Of a stretch of 64,000 bases of DNA, positions 56,929 to 64,000 are shown one piece after another; the stretch's first letter is position 1; every line of letters begins with the position of its first letter. Source of the DNA: Chloroflexota bacterium. Lineage in GTDB: Bacteria > Chloroflexota > Dehalococcoidia > Lucifugimonadales > JACPQL01. The notes under the pieces are model-generated. The model worked only from the letters and a program-made list of their open reading frames with translations, was not told where the DNA came from and ran no database searches. Location: the NCBI GenBank assembly GCA_016190445.1, contig JACPQL010000041.1:1-64000 (forward strand), given 5' to 3'. A program made the position numbers and the translations under genes.

Positions 56929-57092
56929 AGGATGCTTCGAATCTAGCACGGCGACCAGGGGGTGTCAAGCTGGCCCACCTCGCTCACATTGACCCTATGG
57001 CGTGGCCTTTGCTATACTCCGGCAGCGGCTGACAGACCGGACTCCCAGCCGGCTCTTATCCACGAGACCAGACTTGTGCAGGAGGGCCCTTT

Positions 57093-57815
57093 ATGCGTCT
57101 CACCGCCAAGGGTGCTACCCTGGCCGACGTCCTGGTAGCGCCGCTATCCATGCCCTGGGTCCTGCGGGATGCCGTCCTGGTGGTGGGGTTCACCTTCTTT
57201 ACCGCAGTTTTCGCGCAGATCGCCGTGAACCTCCCTTTCACCACCGTCCCCATAACGGGACAGACCTTCGCCGTCCTGCTAACAGGCGGGGCCTTGGGGA
57301 GCAGGCGAGGGGCCGCCAGCATGGTGCTCTACATCCTGTGGGCGCTCATCGGCATTCCCGTCTTCGCGCCATTGCCCAGCACCATTGGGGATGTCACCGT
57401 CCACTTCATCCTGCCCTGGAAGGGGACCGCAGGGCCCATATGGAACCTTACCAGCGGCGGCTACATACTTGGCTTCATCCTGGCCACCTATGTTATCGGC
57501 CGCCTGGCGGAGCGGGGATGGGATAGGGGGTGGCGGGTGAACCTGGCCATGCTGCTGGGCAACCTGGTCATTTACCTGCCGGGGCTGGCCTGGCTGGGCT
57601 ACGTGATAGCATCCCATCGCCTGGATGCCCAGCTAGGGTTTCCCGTGGGCAACTACCAGGGCCTCTACGACTTCATCCCCGGACGCCACGCCGTGGACAA
57701 GGCACTGGTGGGCGGCCTCTATCCTTATCTGATGGGGGACATGATCAAGCTGTACCTGGCGTCCCTCACCCTGCCCGGCGCCTGGGCGCTGGTGCAACGT
57801 TGGCGGAGGAAGTGA
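57093..57815 (+). CDS. bioY: Biotin transporter BioY
   Basis: ALGSRRGAASMVLYILWALIGIPVF, GGYILGFILATYVIGRLAERG, YPYLMGDMIKLYLASL. Confidence 0.88.
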   Translation: MRLTAKGATLADVLVAPLSMPWVLRDAVLVVGFTFFTAVFAQIAVNLPFTTVPITGQTFAVLLTGGALGSRRGAASMVLYILWALIGIPVFAPLPSTIGDVTVHFILPWKGTAGPIWNLTSGGYILGFILATYVIGRLAERGWDRGWRVNLAMLLGNLVIYLPGLAWLGYVIASHRLDAQLGFPVGNYQGLYDFIPGRHAVDKALVGGLYPYLMGDMIKLYLASLTLPGAWALVQRWRRK

Positions 57816-57816
57816 G

Positions 57817-58455
57817 TTGGAGATCACATGGCTGGGGCATGCCTGCTTCTTGCTGCGTGGGTCCAGCGCCACCGTGCTGACGGACCCGTTCCCCGACTCG
57901 CTGGGGTTGAGCATGGGGGCCACCACCGCCGCCGTGGTGACGGTGAGCAACAGTCACCCAAACCACTCGGCGGTGCAGGGGGTCCAGGGACGTCCCCTGG
58001 TGCTGAATGGCCCCGGCGAGTACGAGGTCTCCGGCGTCTACGTGCGGGGCGTGGGCACACCGCTCATGCCCGACGCCGACGGCACTCACCGGAACACCAT
58101 GTTCATCATTGAGGTGGACGACGTGGTGCTGTGCCACGTGGGCGACCTCTCGGTGCCACTGGTGTCCCGCCAACTGGAAAAGCTGACGACCTGCGATGTG
58201 CTTTTCCTGCCGGTGGGAGGCCGCTGCACCTTGCCGATGGACCGGGTGGGGGAGATGGTGAACACTATCGAGCCTCGCCTGGTAGTCCCTATGCACTACG
58301 CTATCCCTGGGCTGACGGTGGAGCTGGACCCGGTCGAGAAGTTCCTTCAGGAGATGGGCCACAAGGAGGCAGAGCCTCTTCCTCGCCTCACAGTCACACG
58401 CTCCAGCCTGCCCGCAGAGCGGCGCGTCGCCCTCCTGACGCCTCGTCGCTCTTAG
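57817..58455 (+). CDS. MBL-fold metallohydrolase (UlaG-like)
   Basis: MEITWLGHACFLLRG, NSHPNHSA, VVPMHYAIPG; TTG start. Confidence 0.85.
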   Translation: MEITWLGHACFLLRGSSATVLTDPFPDSLGLSMGATTAAVVTVSNSHPNHSAVQGVQGRPLVLNGPGEYEVSGVYVRGVGTPLMPDADGTHRNTMFIIEVDDVVLCHVGDLSVPLVSRQLEKLTTCDVLFLPVGGRCTLPMDRVGEMVNTIEPRLVVPMHYAIPGLTVELDPVEKFLQEMGHKEAEPLPRLTVTRSSLPAERRVALLTPRRS

Positions 58456-58605
58456 GCCCGCGTCGGCGATGTATCGGTAGGCCCTTGTCATTCCGGTCTT
58501 CGCCGGAATCTTTCAGGGCATCTCAACCATGGCCGTATCTGGACACCCCGACACGTCGGGGTGTGACGGGTAGTACCCCATTCCCGGGCACAGCAAACTG
58601 GGCCT

Positions 58606-59115
58606 CTAGCGCTGCGCCCGGTGCCCGGTCTTGCCCCCAGGGCGCCAGACTACGAAGACCAGCACCATCAGGGAGACGCCGGCCACCACCGCTAGCCCAC
58701 CACCAACAACGCCCCACGGGAGGCCGCCGCTGCTGGCGCCGGTGGCCGAGAAGTGGAGGTCCAGCTCCTGGGTCTTGGGGCCCGACCTGCTGTCGAAGGT
58801 ACCGGTCTCCAGGGCAACCCCGTTGCTCATGTGGAAGGTGACGGTCTCCCCGTAGTAGGCGGGGTCCGGCGGCGCCACCAGCAGGTTCCTGTACCGGCCA
58901 CCCTCCACGGCCACCGGGCCGCTCTCCCAGTCCTTCACCTTCCCCACCACCACAGTCCCGTCCGGGGCAGGGCCGTCTCCCAGCAAGGCGCGGCCCTCAA
59001 AGACCACCGGGTAGGTGAGAGGGACTGGTGGCGGCTCCTGCGCGCCGGCGCCCGCAACACTCAGGGCGAGGACGCACAGGAGGCCGAGCATCGCTAGTGC
59101 GAAGAGTCGTGCCAT
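58606..59115 (-). CDS. Secreted/anchored hypothetical protein with C-terminal TM
   Basis: Signal peptide LFALAMLGLLCVLALSVAGAGAQ; C-terminal TM GVVGGGLAVVAGVSLMVLVFVVWRPGGK. Confidence 0.7.
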   Translation of the reverse strand: MARLFALAMLGLLCVLALSVAGAGAQEPPPVPLTYPVVFEGRALLGDGPAPDGTVVVGKVKDWESGPVAVEGGRYRNLLVAPPDPAYYGETVTFHMSNGVALETGTFDSRSGPKTQELDLHFSATGASSGGLPWGVVGGGLAVVAGVSLMVLVFVVWRPGGKTGHRAQR

Positions 59116-59179
59116 GCCCGCCATTTTACAACGCTCCGCCGCTTTGAGAATAGACCTTCATCGGTCCCGCCCGGTCTTT

Positions 59180-59396
59180 TCATTCTTCTGTCATGCTGAG
59201 GAGTAGTCTCCGATTGCGAACTCGTCTTGGTGGGATGAACTCCCCAGCCCCACCAGACCCTTCGCCTCCAGCTCAGAGCTTGTGAAGAGATTGGTTTTGA
59301 GCACCTTTTTAGGCCGTCCGCCAGATACAAAAAGAGGGTGTCTGAGGCACCTCTTTGCCAAAAACTCACAAGCTCTCAGGGTGACAATGAAAGAAC
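59180..59396 (+). repeat. Family A repeat interrupted by a nested 98-bp MITE-like insert
   Basis: TGTCATGCTGAGGAG..CTTCGCCTCCAGCTCAG | AGCTTGTGA ... TCACAAGCT | CTCAGGGTGACA. Confidence 0.65.
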
Positions 59397-59450
59397 CCGA
59401 TGGGTCCCGCCGGGTCTTTGGCTAGCGGCGAGGGATAGGTCAAGGAGACA

Positions 59451-59490
59451 AAAGAGGACTCCCTCCCCAAGCGGGGAGGGAGTCCTCTTT
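59451..59490 (-). terminator. Strong hairpin terminator of the surface protein gene
   Basis: AAAGAGGACTCCCTCCCC-AAGC-GGGGAGGGAGTCCTCTTT, 18-bp perfect stem. Confidence 0.8.
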
Positions 59491-59519
59491 GTTGGTACCT
59501 AGTCTAGGCTTGGGCGCCG

Positions 59520-62126
59520 CTACGGAACGAGCGAGCCCTTCTTGTTGGCGAAGAGCCACCAGCCCTCGCCGCTCTTCACCTGGGCTGCCACGTTGGTTGG
59601 GATCACCTTTACCCACTGGTTGGTGGCGGCGTCGTAGCGGTATGCCACCGCCCAGTCCACGCTGGCGAAGTAAGTCGTGGAGGTGATGGCCGTGCCGACG
59701 ATGCCGAGCTGGAGGTCAGCCACGGGCACCAGGTTCCACCCGGCGATGACCGGGATGGAGGGCGGCACCGTGGAGAAGGCCCGTGCCGCCAGGACCGTCT
59801 GGATGGGATCGAAGTTGGTGGTCTCGATCCAGTAGGCGTGGTTGCCGTCAATGGTGGTCAGCGTGCCGCTGAGTTGGCCAGCGGCGTCACGGGTGGCCAC
59901 CAGCCACGGCCCTGCCGGGTCATTGGGGTCGTAGGTCAGGGCCGTCTTGACGGCGGCGTTGGAGCCCACCACGTCGTTGATGGCCGTGCTCACCGGGTCG
60001 CCGGGGAAGGAGACCAGGTTGAAGCCCGGCACCAGTGCTACCTTGTGGGCTGACCGCGCCACCACCTCGAACTCGAAGGTCAGGGTGGAGGCCGTCTCGT
60101 TGCCCACCGCGTCCTTCGCCGTTACCTCCACCTTGTGCTTGCCGAGCGCGAGGTTGGCGGTGGCGATCTGGAAGGAGTTGTCGTCCACCGTGCCCGCCTG
60201 GCTCAGGACATCGGCGCCGTCGAGCTTCACGGACAGGAGCGTCACCTTGTTGTGGGAGTCAATCTCTATCTTCGTCTCGCCCGACGTCACGCTGTCAACG
60301 CTGCTCGCGCCGGTGATGTTGTACTCCAGCCCCTCATTGTCGAAGTCCATGCGGACGAAGGGGCTCTGGCTCTCGGTCTTGTTGGTGCTGCCGACCTGCA
60401 CCGGGTTCAGCTTGAATATGGTGGCTATGTCAACGACGCCACCATTGAACTGGTTGTCGAACTCGAACAGGATCAGCTTGGCAGGGTCCACAAAGGTGTT
60501 CACGGTTGTGCCGGAACCGGCAGTGCCCACATTGGCTCCCGCCTTGTCGGTGCCGGTCACGAACACGTTCGCCAGCCGGGGGAGATTCGGGCCATCGGCG
60601 AACTTGCGCGTCACCTCCCACGGGCCTGCGGTGCTGGTGCCGCCGGCGGCGACGCTCGCCACTACGGGCGCCTCGACTGCGCCTATCTGTACACCAGGCT
60701 TCACTACGACGCTGCTGACCGTGGCGCTGGTGCCGGAGGTCGCCAGGGTGCTGAAGGTCACCGTGGGCGGCCCGGTCAGCTCCTCGTTGGAGGTGATGGT
60801 GAGGGTGGCCTTGGCCGTGGTCTTGCCCGAGACGACAGGCCGCGAGGAGGCCTCACCCACTATGCTGACGCTGAGCGTGGGCTTGAGCTTGTCCGAGGCC
60901 GTGATAGCTTTGATTACCGCAGGGTTCCCGGCCTTGTCGGTGATGATGCCCACCACCGCCACCTGGGGCTTGCTGGCAGGGGCGAGGTCCGCACCTAGGG
61001 TCAGGAACACCACGTTGCGGGTCTCCTTGTTGTAGGAGGCGTCCGTGTCCGCCGCCTTCAGGTTGGGGAACACGAAGGTTGACACCGTGTTGCCTTCCAC
61101 CGTGAAGGCACCGGCGAAGAGGCTGGCGCTGTCCAGCAGGTCGGCGGTCGGGCCGCACGTGCCGGCCTGGCCCGCACTCTCTCCGGTGAACTCGAGCTTG
61201 ACGCTCTTCTTGTCGGTCTTCTCCTTCTTCCCGGCGGCGTCCCAGCCTATGCCGGTGGAGGCTGCCGCAACGCAAGGCTTCGTGGCGTCCACAGTTATCT
61301 TGTGCTTCTCGAACACAGCAGCAGTGGCGGTGTCACTGTCGCTGGTGGTCGCGTTGCCCGCCTTGTCCTTGGCAATCACCTGCCAGGTGTGGTCGCCCTC
61401 GGTCAGGAGGTCCACCTGGAGAGTGAAGCTGAAGCCATCGGTGACGGGCAGCCACGTGGCCAGGAGCGACTTGTCCACCTGGGCCCCGCCTGAGGGCCCA
61501 ACCAAGATCTGGATGTCCACGGTGGAGCCGTTCGCGGCTTTGAGCGGCTCGTTGGTCACGCCGTTGCCGTCCACGTCGTTCTTGTCGCTGGCGATGCTGG
61601 AGGCCGTGTCGGTGATCTGGCCGGTAAGGGCCACCGTGGTGCCCTTCTGGAGGAAGCCGGTGGCCGGGGCCATGCTGGCGACGGTGGGGCCCTTCGCGTC
61701 CACAGTCAGGGCCTTGACGTTGCCGAGGGCGCTCACGTTGAGGGTGTCGCCGTCAATAGCGGCGATAGTGATCGTGACACCCGCCCCGACGCTGAACTTG
61801 CCGCGCACCGTGTTGGCGGCGATGTTTGGCAGCGGCACGCTGACGCTGGTGCCGCTCCGGAGGTTGGTCACCGTCGCGGTCTTCGCGGCGGCGGCGATGG
61901 TGTCATCCGCCAGGTTCACCTCCACCACGTTGTAGGCGGAGGTGGCGGCGGCGACATACTGGACGTTGCCCACCCGGGTGTCCTTTTCGCTGCCGCCAGC
62001 ATCCCCTACCTGCTGGACCTTCAAGCTGTAGGAGAGAAGGGCTGCCAGGACGGGCACTGCCGCCATGAGAGAGAGGACCAAAGCTAGGACTATGCCGGTT
62101 GCGATGAATCTGGTTCTGGATTTCAC
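59520..62126 (-). CDS. Large secreted surface protein with Ig-like repeats and C-terminal GxNLV modules
   Basis: Signal peptide MKSRTRFIATGIVLALVLSLMAAVPVLA; repeated TDKAGN/KDKAGN segments; C-terminal VPGFNLVSFPGD.. YWIE, IAGWNLVPVADLQ.. WWLFAN. Confidence 0.8.
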   Translation of the reverse strand: MKSRTRFIATGIVLALVLSLMAAVPVLAALLSYSLKVQQVGDAGGSEKDTRVGNVQYVAAATSAYNVVEVNLADDTIAAAAKTATVTNLRSGTSVSVPLPNIAANTVRGKFSVGAGVTITIAAIDGDTLNVSALGNVKALTVDAKGPTVASMAPATGFLQKGTTVALTGQITDTASSIASDKNDVDGNGVTNEPLKAANGSTVDIQILVGPSGGAQVDKSLLATWLPVTDGFSFTLQVDLLTEGDHTWQVIAKDKAGNATTSDSDTATAAVFEKHKITVDATKPCVAAASTGIGWDAAGKKEKTDKKSVKLEFTGESAGQAGTCGPTADLLDSASLFAGAFTVEGNTVSTFVFPNLKAADTDASYNKETRNVVFLTLGADLAPASKPQVAVVGIITDKAGNPAVIKAITASDKLKPTLSVSIVGEASSRPVVSGKTTAKATLTITSNEELTGPPTVTFSTLATSGTSATVSSVVVKPGVQIGAVEAPVVASVAAGGTSTAGPWEVTRKFADGPNLPRLANVFVTGTDKAGANVGTAGSGTTVNTFVDPAKLILFEFDNQFNGGVVDIATIFKLNPVQVGSTNKTESQSPFVRMDFDNEGLEYNITGASSVDSVTSGETKIEIDSHNKVTLLSVKLDGADVLSQAGTVDDNSFQIATANLALGKHKVEVTAKDAVGNETASTLTFEFEVVARSAHKVALVPGFNLVSFPGDPVSTAINDVVGSNAAVKTALTYDPNDPAGPWLVATRDAAGQLSGTLTTIDGNHAYWIETTNFDPIQTVLAARAFSTVPPSIPVIAGWNLVPVADLQLGIVGTAITSTTYFASVDWAVAYRYDAATNQWVKVIPTNVAAQVKSGEGWWLFANKKGSLVP

Positions 62127-62727
62127 TTCCTACCCCCTTCTTTGTGGTCCGAAGTTGCAAAGCCGCGCGGGGCCGGGAATCGTCACATACGTCCTCCTCC
62201 CTCGGGGTCCCGGCGCAGGCGATGAGTGCGGGAGGGATCAGCTCGGGAGAGATACGGAGATGAGTGCATGGCCTGTGCCTCCTTGGCTGAAACCCGCGCC
62301 AATATGTACAATACCCACGCAGCCTTGTCAAGTGGCTGCCACACCAGCGCGTTTGCTCTCCGAGAAGAGCAAAGAACAAGGCAGGGGGCCTGCCGGCCGT
62401 TGGAACCCGCACCTCCCTGCCCAACCCGCTATATGGCAGCGTCCTGCTGCAATTCTTTGGGGACTATAGACGAAAGTCCCCTGCTTGTCAATAGCTTTGG
62501 CGGGTTCCACAGGGCCAATTCGGGACTTCTGCCAGAGTCGCGCACCATGGCCGCCCTGCTGCCTACACAAGATAACGTCGCTGGTCTCAGAACGTCAGGG
62601 GGGGCTGCCCGGAAGACCATCTGAAGACGCTTACCCCCATTCCAACCTTCCCCCTCTAGGGGGAAGGGGTGCAAATCGGCAGGCCCAGGACAGGCCTGTC
62701 GGACCATGAGCAGCAGGCCCAGCCATC

Positions 62728-63117
62728 TTACGCCCTGGGGGAGCGCCCGTGGAGCAGGCGGGCCAGCTCCCGGATAGCGGCATAGGCGTAGGGGATGTAC
62801 TCGTGGGGGGGCATCTCCAGTTGCTTGAGTTCGTCCACCTGGTCCATCCCGTCGGCGAACTCGCCCACCGGCGGGACGAGCTTGAGGGCGAGTTCGTAAA
62901 ACTCGGCATCCTGGCAGAGGACCACGCAGCCGCGCTCCTTGGGGATGAACCCCTCGGGGTCCACCTCCACTGCCTGGAGGGTGGTCATGCCAGCGAAGTT
63001 GGGGAATGGGTCCAGCCGTGCCGCCAGCGCCTGAAGGATACCTTGCATCTCCTCAGCGGTGCGCTGCATGGTGGCATCGGCCAGTGTGCGCAGGGTAAGA
63101 GGGTCAGCACGCTCCAT
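62728..63117 (-). CDS. Hypothetical protein
   Basis: GGAGGTGA upstream; MERADPLTLRTLADATMQRTAEEMQG.. Confidence 0.55.
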   Translation of the reverse strand: MERADPLTLRTLADATMQRTAEEMQGILQALAARLDPFPNFAGMTTLQAVEVDPEGFIPKERGCVVLCQDAEFYELALKLVPPVGEFADGMDQVDELKQLEMPPHEYIPYAYAAIRELARLLHGRSPRA

Positions 63118-63199
63118 CAAATCTGGCTCACCTCCCGGGTGCTGGGGCTTGCCTGAAAAGTCCCTTTTCACATGAAGCTATCCCAAGTTTCGTGCATGG

Positions 63200-63310
63200 G
63201 GGAGTGCAGAGGGGGGAAACCCCCTCTGCCGGGGTCTGGGGGTGTCCCCCAGATTGCACTTTTCTCCCCCACTCCCTTACCAAGGGAGCGGGGGACACAG
63301 GGGGTGAGGG
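63200..63310 (-). repeat. Family D repeat copy (inverted)
   Basis: GGGGTCTGGGGGTGTCCCCCAG..CTCCCTTACCAAGGGAGCGGGGGACACAGGGGGTGAGGG. Confidence 0.8.
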
Positions 63311-63467
63311 TTTTGGAACAGCTTCATGGCACCTTGCCCGCACCGCCCCAGATTCTTCCTCGCTGCGCTCGTCAGAATGACAGTTTTGAGGCAAAGCCCG
63401 GGTGCTGGTTAGCGGCAGCGTCCCCAGTGTAGAGTGGCCACGTCGCGGCGTCAACGCGGCCACGTCG

Positions 63468-63497
63468 TTGACACCCCCTTTCCTCTTCCCCTATCAT
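63468..63497 (+). promoter_or_regulatory. sigma70-type promoter of tRNA cluster
   Basis: TTGACA (63468-63473), 18-nt spacer, TATCAT (63492-63497). Confidence 0.65.
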
Positions 63498-63545
63498 AGC
63501 CTTGCGCCGGGCACGGGGAGGGCGTCTGGCCCCCACGTCCGGGAT

Positions 63546-63618
63546 GGCAACGTAGCTCAGTGGTTAGAGCGGGCGCTTCATAAGCGCTAGGTCACAGGTT
63601 CGAATCCTGTCGTTGCCA
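63546..63618 (+). tRNA. tRNA with CAT anticodon (Met or Ile2)
   Basis: GGCAACG/CGTTGCC acceptor, GGCGC-TTCATAA-GCGCT anticodon arm, TTCGAAT. Confidence 0.93.
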
Positions 63619-63650
63619 TCATGCGAAGGTGGTTGACATCGAGTCCATCG

Positions 63651-63726
63651 GGGCGGTTAGCTCAGTGGTTAGAGCGCCTGCTTCACACGCAGGAGGTCAT
63701 AGGTTCAAGTCCTGTACCGCCCACCA
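63651..63726 (+). tRNA. tRNA-Val(CAC)
   Basis: GGGCGGT/ACCGCCC acceptor, CCTGC-TTCACAC-GCAGG, TTCAAGT, encoded CCA. Confidence 0.95.
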
Positions 63727-63732
63727 TAGTGG

Positions 63733-63818
63733 GCCGAGGTGGCGGAACGGCAGACGCGCTACGTTCAGGGCGTAGTGCCCTCACGGGCGTGCGAGTTCAA
63801 ATCTCGCCCTCGGCACCA
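63733..63818 (+). tRNA. tRNA-Leu(CAG)
   Basis: GCCGAGG/CCTCGGC acceptor, CTACG-TTCAGGG-CGTAG, long variable arm, encoded CCA. Confidence 0.95.
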
Positions 63819-63839
63819 CCCACGCCAGCCAGCGACCCC

Positions 63840-63915
63840 GCGCTTGTAGCTCAAAGGACAGAGCGCAGCCCTGCGGAGGCTGAGGCTGCGGGTTCGAGCC
63901 CCGCCAAGCGCGCCA
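63840..63915 (+). tRNA. tRNA-Arg(GCG)
   Basis: GCGCTTG/CAAGCGC acceptor, CAGCC-CTGCGGA-GGCTG anticodon arm, GCGGG-TTCGAGC-CCCGC, encoded CCA. Confidence 0.92.
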
Positions 63916-64000
63916 TTTCTTCCCGAAAACAGTGATTCAATCTGTAGGTCGTCCCGACAGGTCGGGATGCCCTACAAGGGCCAAGCGCTATTCTTGGACC

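Overview
High-GC bacterial chromosome segment. Gene content (caa3 oxidase with a CtaA-CtaB fusion, GuaB3-type IMPDH-like protein, Lin0512-family protein, PI-type lipid genes, surface protein with GxNLV modules) suggests a Chloroflexota/Dehalococcoidia (SAR202-like) lineage; this is inference only. Most of the window is ordinary housekeeping DNA: topA, dprA, xerC-like, aroQ, M24 peptidase, efp, pnp, rpsO, argF, der, plsY, gpsA, prmA, dnaJ, hrcA, bioY, glmU, a complete cytochrome oxidase operon and six tRNAs. The most interesting parts are: (1) a compact, lower-GC, translationally coupled cassette of four hypothetical genes (36780-38256) between topA and a tyrosine recombinase, including a 57-aa smORF missing from the ORF track and a direct repeat over its leader/RBS; (2) a dense set of MITE-like intergenic repeats, several sharing a CTAGTGTRGTRYC terminus, one nested repeat-in-repeat with a possible 5-bp target duplication, some abutting stop codons; (3) a TPP-enzyme cluster with one PYR-type and three paralogous PP-type subunits; (4) an inositol phospholipid/PIM-like operon; (5) a recurring TGCTAYAnT extended -10 motif, in two cases within 8-14 nt of the start codon; (6) palindromic operator-like sites upstream of an isolated prepilin gene and a PilM-PilN-like fusion. 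No CRISPR array, complete transposase or prophage was seen. All calls are by eye; no searches were run.
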